This document shows positions 25,364 to 36,787 of a stretch of DNA of 64,000 nt, piece after piece. The translations under genes and the position numbers were made by a program. The notes under the pieces were generated by a model. The model was not told where the DNA came from. It saw nothing but the letters and a program-made list of their open reading frames with translations, and made no database searches. Position 1 is the first letter of the stretch, and each line of letters begins with the position of its first letter. The stretch is from JAPYTK01 sp964401935. Its GTDB lineage: Bacteria > Myxococcota_A > Polyangia > Polyangiales > Polyangiaceae. The stretch is from assembly GCA_964401935.1 (NCBI GenBank), contig CAYOAL010000006.1, forward strand, positions 62,001 to 126,000. Reading direction: 5' to 3'.

Positions 25364-25932
25364 CGGTCTACTTCGTCATCGGTGAGGAGGTACGCCTCGC
25401 CCGAGAGCGGACAACGCATCACGCCGCTGTCGTCGGGCTCGGGCAAGCGCACCCCGGCGCGGCTCACCCAACCCACGCGCTCGGCCGGAACACCCACCAC
25501 CAGCGCGTAGGCGGGCACATCGCGGGTGACCACCGCCCCCGCGCCCACGAAGGCCCACGCACCGATCGTCACACCACAGACGACGGTGGCGTTGGCGCCG
25601 ATGGTGGCGCCCCGCCCGACGCGGGTGGTCTCGAACGTGCCGCGGCGGTTCGCCCGCGGGTTCTTCACGTTGGTGAGCACGCACGACGGGCCGAGGAACA
25701 CGTCGTCCTCGAGCTCGACCCCTCGGTACACCGACACGTTGTTCTGAATCTTTACCCGATCGCCGATCACCGCGCCCTCGGCCACGAACACACCTTGCCC
25801 GAGGGTGCAGTCGCGGCCGATCCGCGCGCCAGCCATCACGTGGCAAAAGCGCCACACGCGGGTGCCTTCCCCGATGTCGCTCGGTCGCTCGACCACTGCG
25901 GTGGGATCGATCACCAGAGGCTCTTGTCTCAC
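25348..25932 (-). CDS. Left-handed beta-helix sugar N-acetyltransferase (WlbB/WbpD type)
   Basis: A 194-aa acetyltransferase with hexapeptide repeats (for example IGEGTRVWRFCHV, IGRDCTLGQGVFV, IGDRVKIQNNVSVY, IGANATVVCGVTIG). The layout closely follows enzymes that acetylate UDP-2-acetamido-3-amino-2,3-dideoxy-glucuronic acid, an early step to diacetylated uronic acids in O-antigen and other surface glycans. A C-terminal extension (about residues 160-194) contains a CPLSGE-like segment. It is the only minus-strand gene of the glycan locus and overlaps the 3' end of the glycosyltransferase gene. The exact substrate is inferred from family resemblance. Confidence 0.85.
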   Translation of the reverse strand: MRQEPLVIDPTAVVERPSDIGEGTRVWRFCHVMAGARIGRDCTLGQGVFVAEGAVIGDRVKIQNNVSVYRGVELEDDVFLGPSCVLTNVKNPRANRRGTFETTRVGRGATIGANATVVCGVTIGAWAFVGAGAVVTRDVPAYALVVGVPAERVGWVSRAGVRLPEPDDSGVMRCPLSGEAYLLTDDEVDRYLVA

Positions 25933-26087
25933 CCGCGGCGACGCGGCAAGGGGAGCGCGCCGCCGCTCGGCTCGCCGCGGTGCGTGAAACCGCGCGTGAC
26001 GCGTGCTCGCCAGCGCTCGACGCGAAGCGCGAGACCTCCAGCGATCGCCCCATTTTCACCACCCTCCGTGCCGCCGGTGGTGAAACA

Positions 26088-27095
<1,008 letters not shown>

Positions 27096-27107
27096 AGGCG
27101 CACGACG

Positions 27108-28949
27108 ATGTGCGGCGTGGCGGGCATCGTGGCGTACGGCGGTGAGCGAGCGAGCCTCGCCGAGCTCACGGCCATGGGGGCAGCTCTCCGCCACCGCGGC
27201 CCCGACGGGGAGGGCACTTGGGTCCACCCCGAGGGGCGCATCGCGCTCGCCCATCGAAGGCTCTCGATCATCGATCTGAGCGAGCGGGGGGCGCAACCCA
27301 TGCTCTCGGAGGACGGCTCCCTCGCGGTCTCGTTCAACGGCGAGATCTACAACCATCGCGCGCTGCGGAGCGAGCTCGAGCGCGCCGGCTGCCGCTTCCA
27401 CTCGAGCTCCGACACGGAGGTGCTGCTGCACGGCTACGCGATGTGGGGGGAGGCGCTGGTGGGGCGCCTGCGCGGGATGTTCGCCTTCGCGCTGGCCGAC
27501 GTGCGACGACGGCGCGTGCTGCTGGCTCGCGATCCCTACGGGATCAAGCCGCTGTATTACGCCGACGACGGCGGGCGGGTGCGCTTCGCCTCGGAGGTGA
27601 AGGCGCTCGCGGCGGTGGGAGCGGCGCGCGCGTCGAGTCCGGCAGGGGTGGTGGGCTTTCTGCTCTTCGGCTCGGTGCCGGAGCCCTTCACGTGGTTCGA
27701 GGGTGTACGCGCGCTCCCGGCCGGACACGTGAGCTGGCTCGACGAGCGCGGCGCGCACGAACCGCGCCGCTACGCGTCGATCGCCCGCGTTTGGGCAAGG
27801 GCCGCTCGGGCGCCACGAGCGCTCCCCGCGCGAGCGCTCGAGGAGGAGGTGGCGACGGCGCTGCGGGACACGGTGGAGCACCACCTCGTGGCCGACGTGC
27901 CGGTGGGCGCCTTCCTCAGCGCGGGGGTCGACTCCACCGCGCTCGTGGCCCTGATGCGCGAGGCGCGTGGACGCGTGCAGACCGTGACCCTCACCACCGA
28001 GCAGTTTCGAGGTCGGGCCGACGACGAGGCGCCGTGGGCGGAGCGCATCGCGGCGCGCTACGGAGCCGACCATCGGACGCTGGTCGTCACCGACGACGAC
28101 TTTCGCAGCTCGGTGCCCCGCATCCTCGCTGCGATGGACCAACCGAGCATCGACGGCTTCAACACCTGGCTCGTGAGCCGCGCCGCGGTGGAGGCCGGCT
28201 TGAAGGTGGCGGTGTCGGGCCTCGGCGGCGACGAGCTCTTCGGCGGCTACCCCTCGTTCCGCACCGTACCCCGCTACCACGCGTTCGCGCGTGGGGCGGC
28301 GGCGATCCCTGGGCTCGGGAGGCGAGCCCGGGAGCTCGCGCGCGCCGCCGATCTCCCGCGGCGCTTGGGGTTGAGCCCGAAGGTGGTGGGCCTCGGCGAG
28401 CTCGCAGCCACCTTCGGAGGCGCCTACTTCCTCGCTCGCGGTCTGTTCATGCCGTGGGAGCTGCCGGCGCTGGTCGGCGAGGAGCTCGCGCGCGCGGGCC
28501 TCCGCGCGCTCGATCCGGTGGCCCACTGCGACGCGGTGCTCGATCCCGATCCCGACGCGCCGTTCGCTCGCGTGGCCACTCTCGAAGCGTGCCTCTACAT
28601 GAGAAACCAGCTCTTGCGCGACAGCGACTGGGCGAGCATGGCCCACAGCCTCGAGGTTCGCGTCCCCCTCGTGGATCACGTGCTCCTCGAGCGCGTGGCC
28701 CCGCTTTGTGCGAGCCTCCAGGGTAAGGCGGGTAAGCGCGCGCTTGGTCGCGCTCCCCGCGAGGCCCTCCCCGTCGAGCTCGTCGAGCGGAGAAAGACCG
28801 GGTTCGGCCTCCCGCTCGGCGCGTGGCTGGCCGAGCCGAGCGCGGGGGTGGACGCCTACCGGCGCGTGCCTCTGCTCGCGGAGCCCACCGTCGGCTACGC
28901 GCGGCGCCTGGCGTACAGCCTGTTCGACATGCGTCGCCAGGGCCTCTGA
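27108..28949 (+). CDS. asnB: Asparagine synthase (glutamine-hydrolysing)-type amidotransferase
   Basis: A 613-aa amidotransferase. The Ntn glutaminase domain starts with the nucleophile Cys2 (MCGVAGIVAY) and contains RHRGPDGEG, AHRRLSIIDLS and SFNGEIYNHRALR. The ATP-pyrophosphatase synthetase domain has the PP-loop as FLSAGVDSTAL (about residue 268; SAG rather than the usual SGG) and SGLGGDELFGGY. Members of this family make asparagine or, in glycan clusters, amidate uronic acids. The context of gmd, an LbH acetyltransferase and a MurE-like ligase favours glycan amidation (inference); plain asparagine synthesis remains possible. It is followed by the MurE-like gene with little or no gap. Confidence 0.92.
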   Translation: MCGVAGIVAYGGERASLAELTAMGAALRHRGPDGEGTWVHPEGRIALAHRRLSIIDLSERGAQPMLSEDGSLAVSFNGEIYNHRALRSELERAGCRFHSSSDTEVLLHGYAMWGEALVGRLRGMFAFALADVRRRRVLLARDPYGIKPLYYADDGGRVRFASEVKALAAVGAARASSPAGVVGFLLFGSVPEPFTWFEGVRALPAGHVSWLDERGAHEPRRYASIARVWARAARAPRALPARALEEEVATALRDTVEHHLVADVPVGAFLSAGVDSTALVALMREARGRVQTVTLTTEQFRGRADDEAPWAERIAARYGADHRTLVVTDDDFRSSVPRILAAMDQPSIDGFNTWLVSRAAVEAGLKVAVSGLGGDELFGGYPSFRTVPRYHAFARGAAAIPGLGRRARELARAADLPRRLGLSPKVVGLGELAATFGGAYFLARGLFMPWELPALVGEELARAGLRALDPVAHCDAVLDPDPDAPFARVATLEACLYMRNQLLRDSDWASMAHSLEVRVPLVDHVLLERVAPLCASLQGKAGKRALGRAPREALPVELVERRKTGFGLPLGAWLAEPSAGVDAYRRVPLLAEPTVGYARRLAYSLFDMRRQGL

Positions 28950-28966
28950 CGCGGCCGCGCGCGCTT

Positions 28967-30196
28967 GTGTTCCTGGAGCGCGAGTGCTTCTGTTCGGAGG
29001 TGGGCAGCCCAAAGTTTGCCAAGCTCCCGCCGCCTCCACCCTGGCACGGGGAGCTGACCACGGTGGGGGTCACCGGCACCAACGGGAAGACCTCGACGAC
29101 CCTGGCGCTCGGCGCGGTCCTCGGCACCCTCCGAACGCCGGTGGCCCAGGTGACGACGGTGGGGTCGTTCCTCGATGGCGAGCGCTTCGCGGCCAGCTTC
29201 GACTACCACGGCTTCCTCGCCACGCTCGCCGCAGCGAGGGCACGCGGCGGCCAATACGCCGCCATCGAGCTCACCAGCGAGAGCCTCGCGCTCGGCTTCG
29301 CGAAGGCGTGGCCCTGTCGAGTTGGTGTCTTCACCAACCTCACCCGCGATCACCTCGACGCGCACGGCAGCGCAGAGCACTACCTCGCGAGCAAGGCGCA
29401 GCTCTTCATGCATTTGCTGGAGGGGGGGATCGCGGTCCTCAACGCTGCCGACCCTGCCTCGGAGCTCCTCGCGGAGGTGGTGCCCGCGCACGCCCGCATC
29501 GTGCGCTACGCCGTGCCGTCGCGGGGGCCCGTCGACGCCGCCGAGCATCGCGCGCGCGACGTGGAGGTGACCTGGCGTGGCACCCGCTTGCGGCTCGACG
29601 GTGACCCCGTCGAGCTCACCATCGCCGCCATCGGGGACGTCTTCGCGGAGAACGCGCTCGCGGCCTTCGTGGCGGCGGTAGCCCTCGGCGCGGAGCCGGC
29701 GGCGGCCGCGGCGGCCCTCGCCGCCGTCCCTCCCCCACCGGGACGCTTCGAGGTGGTCGCCACCGATCCCCACGTGGTCGTCGACTACGCCCACACCCCC
29801 GACGCGCTGAGGCGCACCCTCGAGACGGCGAGGCGCCTGACCCGCGGGGCCCTCACGGTCGTGTTCGGCGCGGGCGGGGAGCGCGATCAGAAGAAGCGGC
29901 CGCTGATGGGCGAGGCGGCGATGGCGGCCGATCGCGTCGTGCTCACCAGCGACAACCCGCGGAGCGAGGACCCCGCCGAGATCGTGCGTCAGATTCGTGC
30001 CGGAATCACAAATGGCGACGTCGTCGTGGAGCTCGAGCGCGAGGCCGCCATCCGTGAGGCGGTGTCCGCGGCGTCTCCCCACGACGTCGTGGTCATCGCG
30101 GGCAAGGGCCACGAGACCACCCAGCTCCAAGGGGGCGTCGAGCGCCGCTTCTCCGACGCCGAGATCGCGCGCGCGGCCCACGCCGCGCGGCGCTAA
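28967..30196 (+). CDS. MurE-like Mur ligase lacking the N-terminal UDP-binding domain
   Basis: ATP-dependent amide ligase of 409 aa. It carries the full MurE central and C-terminal signatures: P-loop GTNGKTSTT (about residue 36), NLTRDHLDAHGSAEHYLASKAQLF with the carbamylated Lys, VVDYAHTPDAL, GERDQKKRPLMG, the diaminopimelate-type DNPR motif in SDNPRSEDP, and GKGHE. True MurE is about 490 aa and has an N-terminal domain of about 90 residues that grips the uridine of UDP-MurNAc. Here the P-loop comes almost at once and the upstream DNA is the asnB gene, so the domain is absent. The start is GTG 28967; CTG 28946 would overlap the asnB stop. It may couple an amino acid to a carboxylated sugar or other acceptor (inference). 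Confidence 0.85.
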   Translation: MFLERECFCSEVGSPKFAKLPPPPPWHGELTTVGVTGTNGKTSTTLALGAVLGTLRTPVAQVTTVGSFLDGERFAASFDYHGFLATLAAARARGGQYAAIELTSESLALGFAKAWPCRVGVFTNLTRDHLDAHGSAEHYLASKAQLFMHLLEGGIAVLNAADPASELLAEVVPAHARIVRYAVPSRGPVDAAEHRARDVEVTWRGTRLRLDGDPVELTIAAIGDVFAENALAAFVAAVALGAEPAAAAAALAAVPPPPGRFEVVATDPHVVVDYAHTPDALRRTLETARRLTRGALTVVFGAGGERDQKKRPLMGEAAMAADRVVLTSDNPRSEDPAEIVRQIRAGITNGDVVVELEREAAIREAVSAASPHDVVVIAGKGHETTQLQGGVERRFSDAEIARAAHAARR

Positions 30197-30234
30197 AGGT
30201 CGCCCCGCGGAGGGTGTGGGTCAGCGGCCCGTCG

Positions 30235-31059
30235 TCAAAAGTCTACGCTGGGGCCGGCGCTCTCGAGGCAGCAGCCGATGTACATGCATCCCTTGACGGA
30301 CTCCAGCTGGCACTTCCGATAGCAGCTCGCGATCTGGCAGGTGCCCTTCTTGCAGCACTCCATGTCTTCGTGCTTGCACTTCCATTGGTGCACATTGTTG
30401 GGGTGCCCATAGCTCCCGCCGCACCATGCCTTCCCCTGCGGCTTCGGGGCGGGGGGAGGGGGTGGTGTCGGGGCCGGGGCTTGGCCCGGCGCGAGCACCA
30501 GCTGACCCGCGGCGGTGCGCAGCCGCGAAGGATGGACCGACGCCGTCACCCCATGGCCGATGAAGCTGCAGCTGTAGTGACTCCCCGCCGCTCCCACCAC
30601 GCTCACCCGATACCACTGTCCGTTGCCCCACGCGTAGGCCATCTCCCCGCTCCGCAGAGCGCGCGCGCCGCCCTGGGCTCCAACGACGGGCATGATCTCG
30701 TTGATGGCGCCGATCGGGTCCTCATCGTCGAGGTTCATGGTCAGCAGGCGGAGGGGGCTCTTCACCGGCTCCTTCTGCATGTCGCTGTTGGCCGCGATCT
30801 GGGCCACCTCCTCGGGCACCGACGTTCCCACCGGGACGATCATGGGTCCGTCTGCGTCTGCCGACTCCTCGTCCCCGGCCGGCGCCGCGCTCGCCGTCGC
30901 GCTCGGCTTTGCTTTGCTCGTCGCGGACGACTTTGCCGCGGCGCTGCGGTCGCGGCCCTTCGAATCTTGGGCGCTCTCACCGGCGCCCGTCGCCGTGTCG
31001 CAAGCGTGAAGCGCCAACAACGCGACGAAGGTCATGCACACCGAGGACACACGGCTCAT
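30235..31059 (-). CDS. Cys-rich C-terminal lipoprotein
   Basis: A 274-aa predicted lipoprotein. ATG 31059 follows a GGGGAG ribosome site, and the signal ends in LLALHAC (lipobox). An Ala/Ser/Lys spacer follows, then a central domain (about 75-190) that may be SH3-like or a small beta-barrel (YAWGNGQWYRVSVVG). A Pro-rich hinge PAPTPPPPPAPKPQ leads to a C-terminal module of about 70 residues with ten Cys, including CKKGTCQIASCYRKC and CMYIGCC. The Cys module probably forms disulfides outside the cell. It is convergent with the MurE-like gene. Function unknown. Confidence 0.78.
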   Translation of the reverse strand: MSRVSSVCMTFVALLALHACDTATGAGESAQDSKGRDRSAAAKSSATSKAKPSATASAAPAGDEESADADGPMIVPVGTSVPEEVAQIAANSDMQKEPVKSPLRLLTMNLDDEDPIGAINEIMPVVGAQGGARALRSGEMAYAWGNGQWYRVSVVGAAGSHYSCSFIGHGVTASVHPSRLRTAAGQLVLAPGQAPAPTPPPPPAPKPQGKAWCGGSYGHPNNVHQWKCKHEDMECCKKGTCQIASCYRKCQLESVKGCMYIGCCLESAGPSVDF

Positions 31060-31187
31060 CTCAGCAACTCCCCTCTCTTCATGGCGGTTCATCCCACCCC
31101 GCTGCAACAAAGCGCAGCCAGCCCACACCAATCCAAGGGCACCACGCGTGCGCTTCCCTGTCAATTGCGCCACCACATCCGGCGCGC

Positions 31188-31406
31188 TCAAGAACGGGGC
31201 GCGCGCTTGTCCTTCCGGCGGCTGCGCTTCTTCGGCGGCGCGTCGTCCTCGAGGAGCTTGCCGAGCATCCCCTGAGGGGTGAGCTGCGACTTGGCCTTGT
31301 GTGCGGTCTTGAACAGGCGCGCGAGCTGGGTCACCGCGGCCGGTCCACCGAGGAGCGCGACCACCACCCCGATCACCACGAGCTCGACGAGCCCCAAACC
31401 GAACAT
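31188..31406 (-). CDS. TatA/TatE-like protein
   Basis: A 72-aa protein matching the TatA/E layout: MFGLGLVELVVIGVVVALLG as the short N-terminal membrane helix (FGLGL-x-EL is characteristic), a GGP hinge where TatA has FGP, the start of an amphipathic helix (VTQLARLFKTAHKAKSQL), and a basic Lys/Arg-rich tail (KKRSRRKDKR). TatA forms the pore of twin-arginine export of folded proteins. Replacement of the hinge Phe is unusual, so this may be a specialised paralogue. Start ATG 31406 begins the signature; ATG 31418 would add four residues. It stands alone, upstream of the Cys-rich lipoprotein gene on the same strand with a gap of about 130 bp. Confidence 0.65.
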   Translation of the reverse strand: MFGLGLVELVVIGVVVALLGGPAAVTQLARLFKTAHKAKSQLTPQGMLGKLLEDDAPPKKRSRRKDKRAPRS

Positions 31407-31623
31407 GAGGAGGAGCATACTCCCCGAACGGTTTTCGTGGTGCGCCGTCCCGGTCGAGCTCCCGTCGACATTGCGCTGGGGGCCCCAGCACCCAAGCGCG
31501 CTTCGCGAGAGCCGGGGTCTTCTCCGGTCGGCGCGCGAGGGATGGGTGCGCTCGTGGGGGTCTCGGGAGAGGCGGCGCCGTGCATTCCTCGCCGAAACGG
31601 CGTGGGTGTCGTACGATCGGAAC

Positions 31624-32298
31624 GTGGCCGTTTCAGATCAGCAAGGCGACAGGCCCCGCTGTCCTATCCACAACATCGCCAAGGGCAACGACGGCCGCTG
31701 CCTGTTGTGCCAGCGCAACCGCCCCGAGGTGCCCGAAGAGCCTCGCAGCGCGTGGCCGTGGGTGGTGACGGTGGCGCTGTTGGGGTTCGGGGCGCTCGGC
31801 GCTTACGCGCTCTGGGGTCGCGACTCCGGCGACGCGTCGCCGGTCGTGGCGACCACCCCCGAGCCCGCGCCCCTCCCCGACGAGGGAGAGACCCGTCCCG
31901 CGAGCGGACAGCCCGTGGCGCCCGCGCCCAACTTCCGCTCGATCGAGCAGAAGCGCGACGGGGTGCGCGCCGATCGAGACGCCCGTGAGGCGCAGATTGC
32001 GCAGGAGATGAAGAGCGTGCCCATCACCATGTACGCGCCTCCGAGCTGCGGCCTGTGCAACTACGCCCGCCTCTGGTTTCAGGAGAAGGGCTACAGCATC
32101 ACCGAGAAGCCACCGCCAGCGGACGACGCGGCCGGGGCCACCGAGCCCGCCGGAAACGCCGGCGCCGCCTCCCAACCCAAGCCGGAGCAGAAACCGGTGC
32201 CCACGTTCGACGTCGACGGGATCAGCGTGAGGGGCTTCTCCGAGGCCCGCATGGAGCGGGTGATCCGTCAGGCCGCCGTCAAGCGGCTCCAGAAGTGA
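31624..32298 (+). CDS. Membrane-anchored glutaredoxin-like protein
   Basis: A 224-aa protein, GTG start at 31624. The N-terminus has a small zinc-binding-type motif CPIHN-x(8)-CLLC, then a transmembrane helix (about 43-62, PWVVTVALLGFGALGAYALWG) and an acidic/Pro linker. A C-terminal glutaredoxin-like fold follows: PITMYAPPSCGLCNYARLWFQEKGY holds the CGLC redox pair, and VPTFDVDGISVRGFSEARMERV includes the cis-Pro and the GF turn. A spacer rich in Ala/Pro/Glu interrupts the fold between the first and second halves. Probably a thiol-disulfide exchange protein tethered to the membrane, with the redox domain likely facing the periplasm; the topology is inferred. Confidence 0.78.
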   Translation: MAVSDQQGDRPRCPIHNIAKGNDGRCLLCQRNRPEVPEEPRSAWPWVVTVALLGFGALGAYALWGRDSGDASPVVATTPEPAPLPDEGETRPASGQPVAPAPNFRSIEQKRDGVRADRDAREAQIAQEMKSVPITMYAPPSCGLCNYARLWFQEKGYSITEKPPPADDAAGATEPAGNAGAASQPKPEQKPVPTFDVDGISVRGFSEARMERVIRQAAVKRLQK

Positions 32299-32532
32299 CG
32301 CCGTGACGTGAGCGCGGCGCAGGTCTCGCGTTCGTGATGGGGCATCGCGTGACAGCGGCCGCGGGGTCTCTCGCGAGGTCGCGTGACTCGGCTCCGCACC
32401 CTTCGAGCGCTGTTATCGCAAGCCGTGGGGCGAGGTGTAGCGCTGGGCGCTCCGCTTCGGTGGAGGCAATCGGGCGTGGGCGGAAGAGGGAAGGAGCGAC
32501 GAGCAGCAGCTTACGGAGCCGGTCTTCGCCCC

Positions 32533-33327
32533 TCACCTCTCGAGCCACGCCACGAGCTCGGCGCCGAGCTCCACCGCCCGCGATTTCTGGATGTTGTGGC
32601 CGCCGCTCGCAAACCAGAGCCGTGGGCCAGGGGGTGCGCGGCGGTCGAGCTCGCGGCTCACCGACGCCTCGACCCAGGGGTCGTCGTCGGCCCAGGCGAC
32701 GAGGGTAGGCGCCACCACCCTGGAGAGGGCAGCGGCGATCGCGTCGAACGACACCGCGGCGAGGCAGCGGTTCATGTGGATGAGCTCATGCGCGGTGTAC
32801 TCCCCGCGGAACCCCGCGAGCCGCAGCAAGCGGCGATAGAGCGGCAGCAAGGTCGCTCCGAGCCCGGGGGTGGCGAGGAGGTGGGCGGTGGCGGCAGGGG
32901 CGAGGACGCGCCGCGCTCCCCGATGGGGACGCGTGCCGATGGAGGCGAGGAGGGCGAGGTGCGAGACGCGATCCGGCCAGCGAGCGGCGGCGGCGATGGC
33001 CACGGCGCCGCCTTGGGAGTGTCCGAGCAGCGTCGCTCGCTCGATCGCGAGCGCATCGAGCAGGCGGAGCACGAGCTCGGCGCGATCCTCGATGGCGGGG
33101 GAGGGCAGCGTCTCGACGGGCGTGCCCCCCGAGGCGGGGAGCTCGAGCCGGATGAAGCGCAGGTGCGGCTCGATGACGCTGCCGAGCCACCGGAAGTCTC
33201 GCGCCGAGCCAGGGAGCCCGTGGAGCCCGACCACCACGCTCCCCGCGCCCACGTCGGTGAACGTGAACGGTCCACGCGGCCCGTCGCTCCGTCGGAGCGG
33301 CGGATCGGAGGGGAGGTCGGGCGTCAT
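32533..33327 (-). CDS. Alpha/beta-fold hydrolase
   Basis: A 264-aa hydrolase with standard alpha/beta features: oxyanion loop GLHGLPGSARDFRWL, nucleophile elbow GHSQGGAVA (Ser about residue 110), acidic residue in AWADDDPWVEA and catalytic His in SGGHNIQ. Length and order match lactonase/haloperoxidase-like members. The substrate cannot be told. Start ATG 33327 has AGGTGA 5-6 nt upstream. It is divergent from the OmpA-type lipoprotein gene. The 234 bp between the glutaredoxin-like gene and this stop (32299-32532) hold no gene that I can see. Confidence 0.87.
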   Translation of the reverse strand: MTPDLPSDPPLRRSDGPRGPFTFTDVGAGSVVVGLHGLPGSARDFRWLGSVIEPHLRFIRLELPASGGTPVETLPSPAIEDRAELVLRLLDALAIERATLLGHSQGGAVAIAAAARWPDRVSHLALLASIGTRPHRGARRVLAPAATAHLLATPGLGATLLPLYRRLLRLAGFRGEYTAHELIHMNRCLAAVSFDAIAAALSRVVAPTLVAWADDDPWVEASVSRELDRRAPPGPRLWFASGGHNIQKSRAVELGAELVAWLER

Positions 33328-33471
33328 GTCTTCACCTACCACAGTCCGGTGGACGCTCTCGGGGCCGCGCTCCCTGCCGGGCGCCGGCACGCGGTCGCCG
33401 CGATGGTGTGGTGCCGCGCGTGGCCGACGGGTCGTTCGTCCGCGGGCGAGCTGTCGTGCTAGCGTCGAGGC

Positions 33472-34467
33472 GTGAGCGAACGAAGCCGTCATCGCGACGC
33501 GATCCTCGCGCGGCGCGCCCTCTACCTCACCACCGCCCTCTCGGCGCTCGGTTGCCCGAGCCGCGACGAGCCTCCCACCGATCCCGTCGAGACGGCAGCG
33601 ACGGCCCGCACGCACGGAAAGCGCCAGAAGAAGAAGGAGGCCACCCTCCCCGCCAACACGCCCTGGGCAGAGGTGATCGCCAAGGCTCCTCCGCTCGAGG
33701 TGCCCAAGGAGGCGGCGCTGCGCGAGCGCGCACACCTCGAAGCGCAGAAGACCCGGACGAAGGCGCAGTACGACGCGATCGCGGCGGTGTGGACCAAGAC
33801 GCCGGGCTGTGATCCAGCCGCCTCCACCTGCAACGACTGGAGGGAGCTCGCCGCGCTCGCTCAAACCATGTTCCGAGCGATCGAGGGGCCCTTCTCCTTC
33901 GGCCCGTGCGGGGGGGCCAACGGGACGACCGACTTCGTGCTCGCGCGGCGCCGCGCCCACCAGGCGTACGTCGACGCGCTCCTCAAGCAGGTGGAGGCGC
34001 ACCTCGAGAAGTTGGCGTTGCACTACGGGGCCGACGGCGCCGACGCGTGGGCCGGGATGGTGAAGGAGGCCAAGGAGCCGCCGCCGCGCCCGTGCCTGTC
34101 CCCCTGTCCGATGCCAGAGCTTCAAGACATCCTCGTGTCCGTCCGCTTTGCGAAGGGCTCGGCGACCCTCGACCTCGGGGATCGGCCGGTCCTGGTCGCG
34201 CTCGGGCGGGTCCGTGACGAGCACAAGACGCAGTCGCACAAGTCGGTGCTGGTGGTGCGGGGCCACGCCGATCCCTCCGAGCCCGAGCCCGACAAGCTCG
34301 CCCTCGAGCGCGCCCAGGCGGTGGTCGACTGGTTGGTGAAGAACGGCGTGAGCCCGGCCGACGTGTCCGCCACCTCGATGGGGGGGGCGTTGCGCATCGA
34401 GGCGAGCGCCGGACCGAGCGGAGGGGCGGTGAATCGTCGCGTCGACTTCGAGGTCGTGGAGCGCTGA
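33472..34467 (+). CDS. OmpA-family lipoprotein
   Basis: A 331-aa predicted lipoprotein beginning at GTG 33472. The N-terminus is a basic signal (SERSRHRDAILARRALYLTTALSALGC) with lipobox ALGC. A helical, Lys-rich middle with two pairs of Cys follows. The C-terminal OmpA-like domain (about 220-331) has VSVRFAKGSATLDLGD, VVRGHADPSEPEPDKLALERAQAV and NRRVDFEVVE, which bind peptidoglycan diaminopimelate in the family. The protein probably links the outer membrane to the cell wall. It lies 18 bp upstream of an FHA sigma-54 activator on the same strand, so they could be cotranscribed. Confidence 0.87.
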   Translation: MSERSRHRDAILARRALYLTTALSALGCPSRDEPPTDPVETAATARTHGKRQKKKEATLPANTPWAEVIAKAPPLEVPKEAALRERAHLEAQKTRTKAQYDAIAAVWTKTPGCDPAASTCNDWRELAALAQTMFRAIEGPFSFGPCGGANGTTDFVLARRRAHQAYVDALLKQVEAHLEKLALHYGADGADAWAGMVKEAKEPPPRPCLSPCPMPELQDILVSVRFAKGSATLDLGDRPVLVALGRVRDEHKTQSHKSVLVVRGHADPSEPEPDKLALERAQAVVDWLVKNGVSPADVSATSMGGALRIEASAGPSGGAVNRRVDFEVVER

Positions 34468-34485
34468 GCGCGAGAGGATGCCCTC

Positions 34486-35799
<1,314 letters not shown>

Positions 35800-35827
35800 G
35801 CCCGACGGTGGCGTTCCCCGCGGACGC

Positions 35828-36787
35828 TCAGAACGTCCCGCTGAGCCCGACGTAACCGGGTCGAAGCTCGAGGCGCGCGCGCTGGGCCTCGCCCGCGCTC
35901 GGGAGCACGATGAGCAGCACCACCCCCGCCGCGGCCGCGGCGCCGCCGGCGACGAAGAGCACGGTCGACACGGTCTGAAAGGTCTCTGCCCGCTCCACCT
36001 CGGCGAGATCTTCGGCGAGGCAGCTCTGTCCGAGACAGCGGTCCTTCACGTCGGACACCGTCTCGAGCGCGGCGATTCGCAGGCCGACGCCCACCGCCGC
36101 CGCCGCCACGCCGACGCCGAGCACGGTGAGCCCTGGCGCGAGGGCTGCCGGATCGGAGCCCGTCGCCCGGTCGGGCTCGGGGAGCGGCTCGGGCCGCGAC
36201 GTCGGCGCGGGCGCCGACGGTTTGGCAGCCGCGATCGTCACCGTCTCGCTCTTCCCTTCCGCGAGCGTCAGCGACTGCTCGAACTGCACGACGCCGTCGA
36301 GCCGCGCGCGCACCACGTGAGGGCCCGGATCGACGGCGGTCTGTGCGAGAACGGTCACGACGTCGTCGATGCTCACCTCCCACGCGGCGGGAGCCTGCGT
36401 CCGATCGATCACGATCGTGGGGATGCGCGCCTCGAGCGCCTCGAGATCGTCGGCGGCATCCTTCTGCGCGGCGAGGAAAGGCGCGGACGCGTTCGGACCA
36501 AGGGCCTCGAGGGTGACCGCGCGGTACTGCTCACGCGCGCGCACGAGCTTGCCGAGGTTGCGGTTGCACCGCGCGGCGTAGAGCAGCAAGACGGGGGAGT
36601 GGGCCTTGGCCTCGGCGGCTTCGAAGAGCTCGAGCGCCCCCTGCCAGTCTCCTTGATCGTATTTCGCCTTGGCCGCTTTCGCGAGCGTCACCGCGGTTTG
36701 GGTGTCCCCGCCGCCTTGAGCCCACGCGGAGGTGGGGGTGGTGGCGAGGGCGACGAGGAGCAAGAACCCGAACAGACGCAGCGTCAT
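35828..36787 (-). CDS. Exported TPR/PEGA-like protein, partner of the Ser/Thr kinase
   Basis: A 319-aa protein with a cleavable signal peptide (MTLRLFGFLLLVALATTPTSAWAQ). A short TPR-like helical region follows (ALAKYDQG-type DQGDWQGALELFEAAEAK). A beta-rich domain (about 110-180) with PAAWEVSIDDV and VDPGPHVVRARLDG matches the PEGA-like style of myxobacterial envelope proteins. Two hydrophobic segments lie near the C-terminus (about 215-240 and 275-300). The ATG at 36787 overlaps the stop of the kinase gene (ATGA), so the protein is made in ratio with the kinase. It may be part of the kinase's sensory input or membrane output (inference). Confidence 0.8.
   Translation of the reverse strand: MTLRLFGFLLLVALATTPTSAWAQGGGDTQTAVTLAKAAKAKYDQGDWQGALELFEAAEAKAHSPVLLLYAARCNRNLGKLVRAREQYRAVTLEALGPNASAPFLAAQKDAADDLEALEARIPTIVIDRTQAPAAWEVSIDDVVTVLAQTAVDPGPHVVRARLDGVVQFEQSLTLAEGKSETVTIAAAKPSAPAPTSRPEPLPEPDRATGSDPAALAPGLTVLGVGVAAAAVGVGLRIAALETVSDVKDRCLGQSCLAEDLAEVERAETFQTVSTVLFVAGGAAAAAGVVLLIVLPSAGEAQRARLELRPGYVGLSGTF

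Noticed and set aside
28967..30196. Canonical murE for peptidoglycan synthesis
   Set aside because: The N-terminal UDP-MurNAc-binding domain is missing and the gene is not next to murF/mraY. It is annotated as a MurE-like ligase instead.
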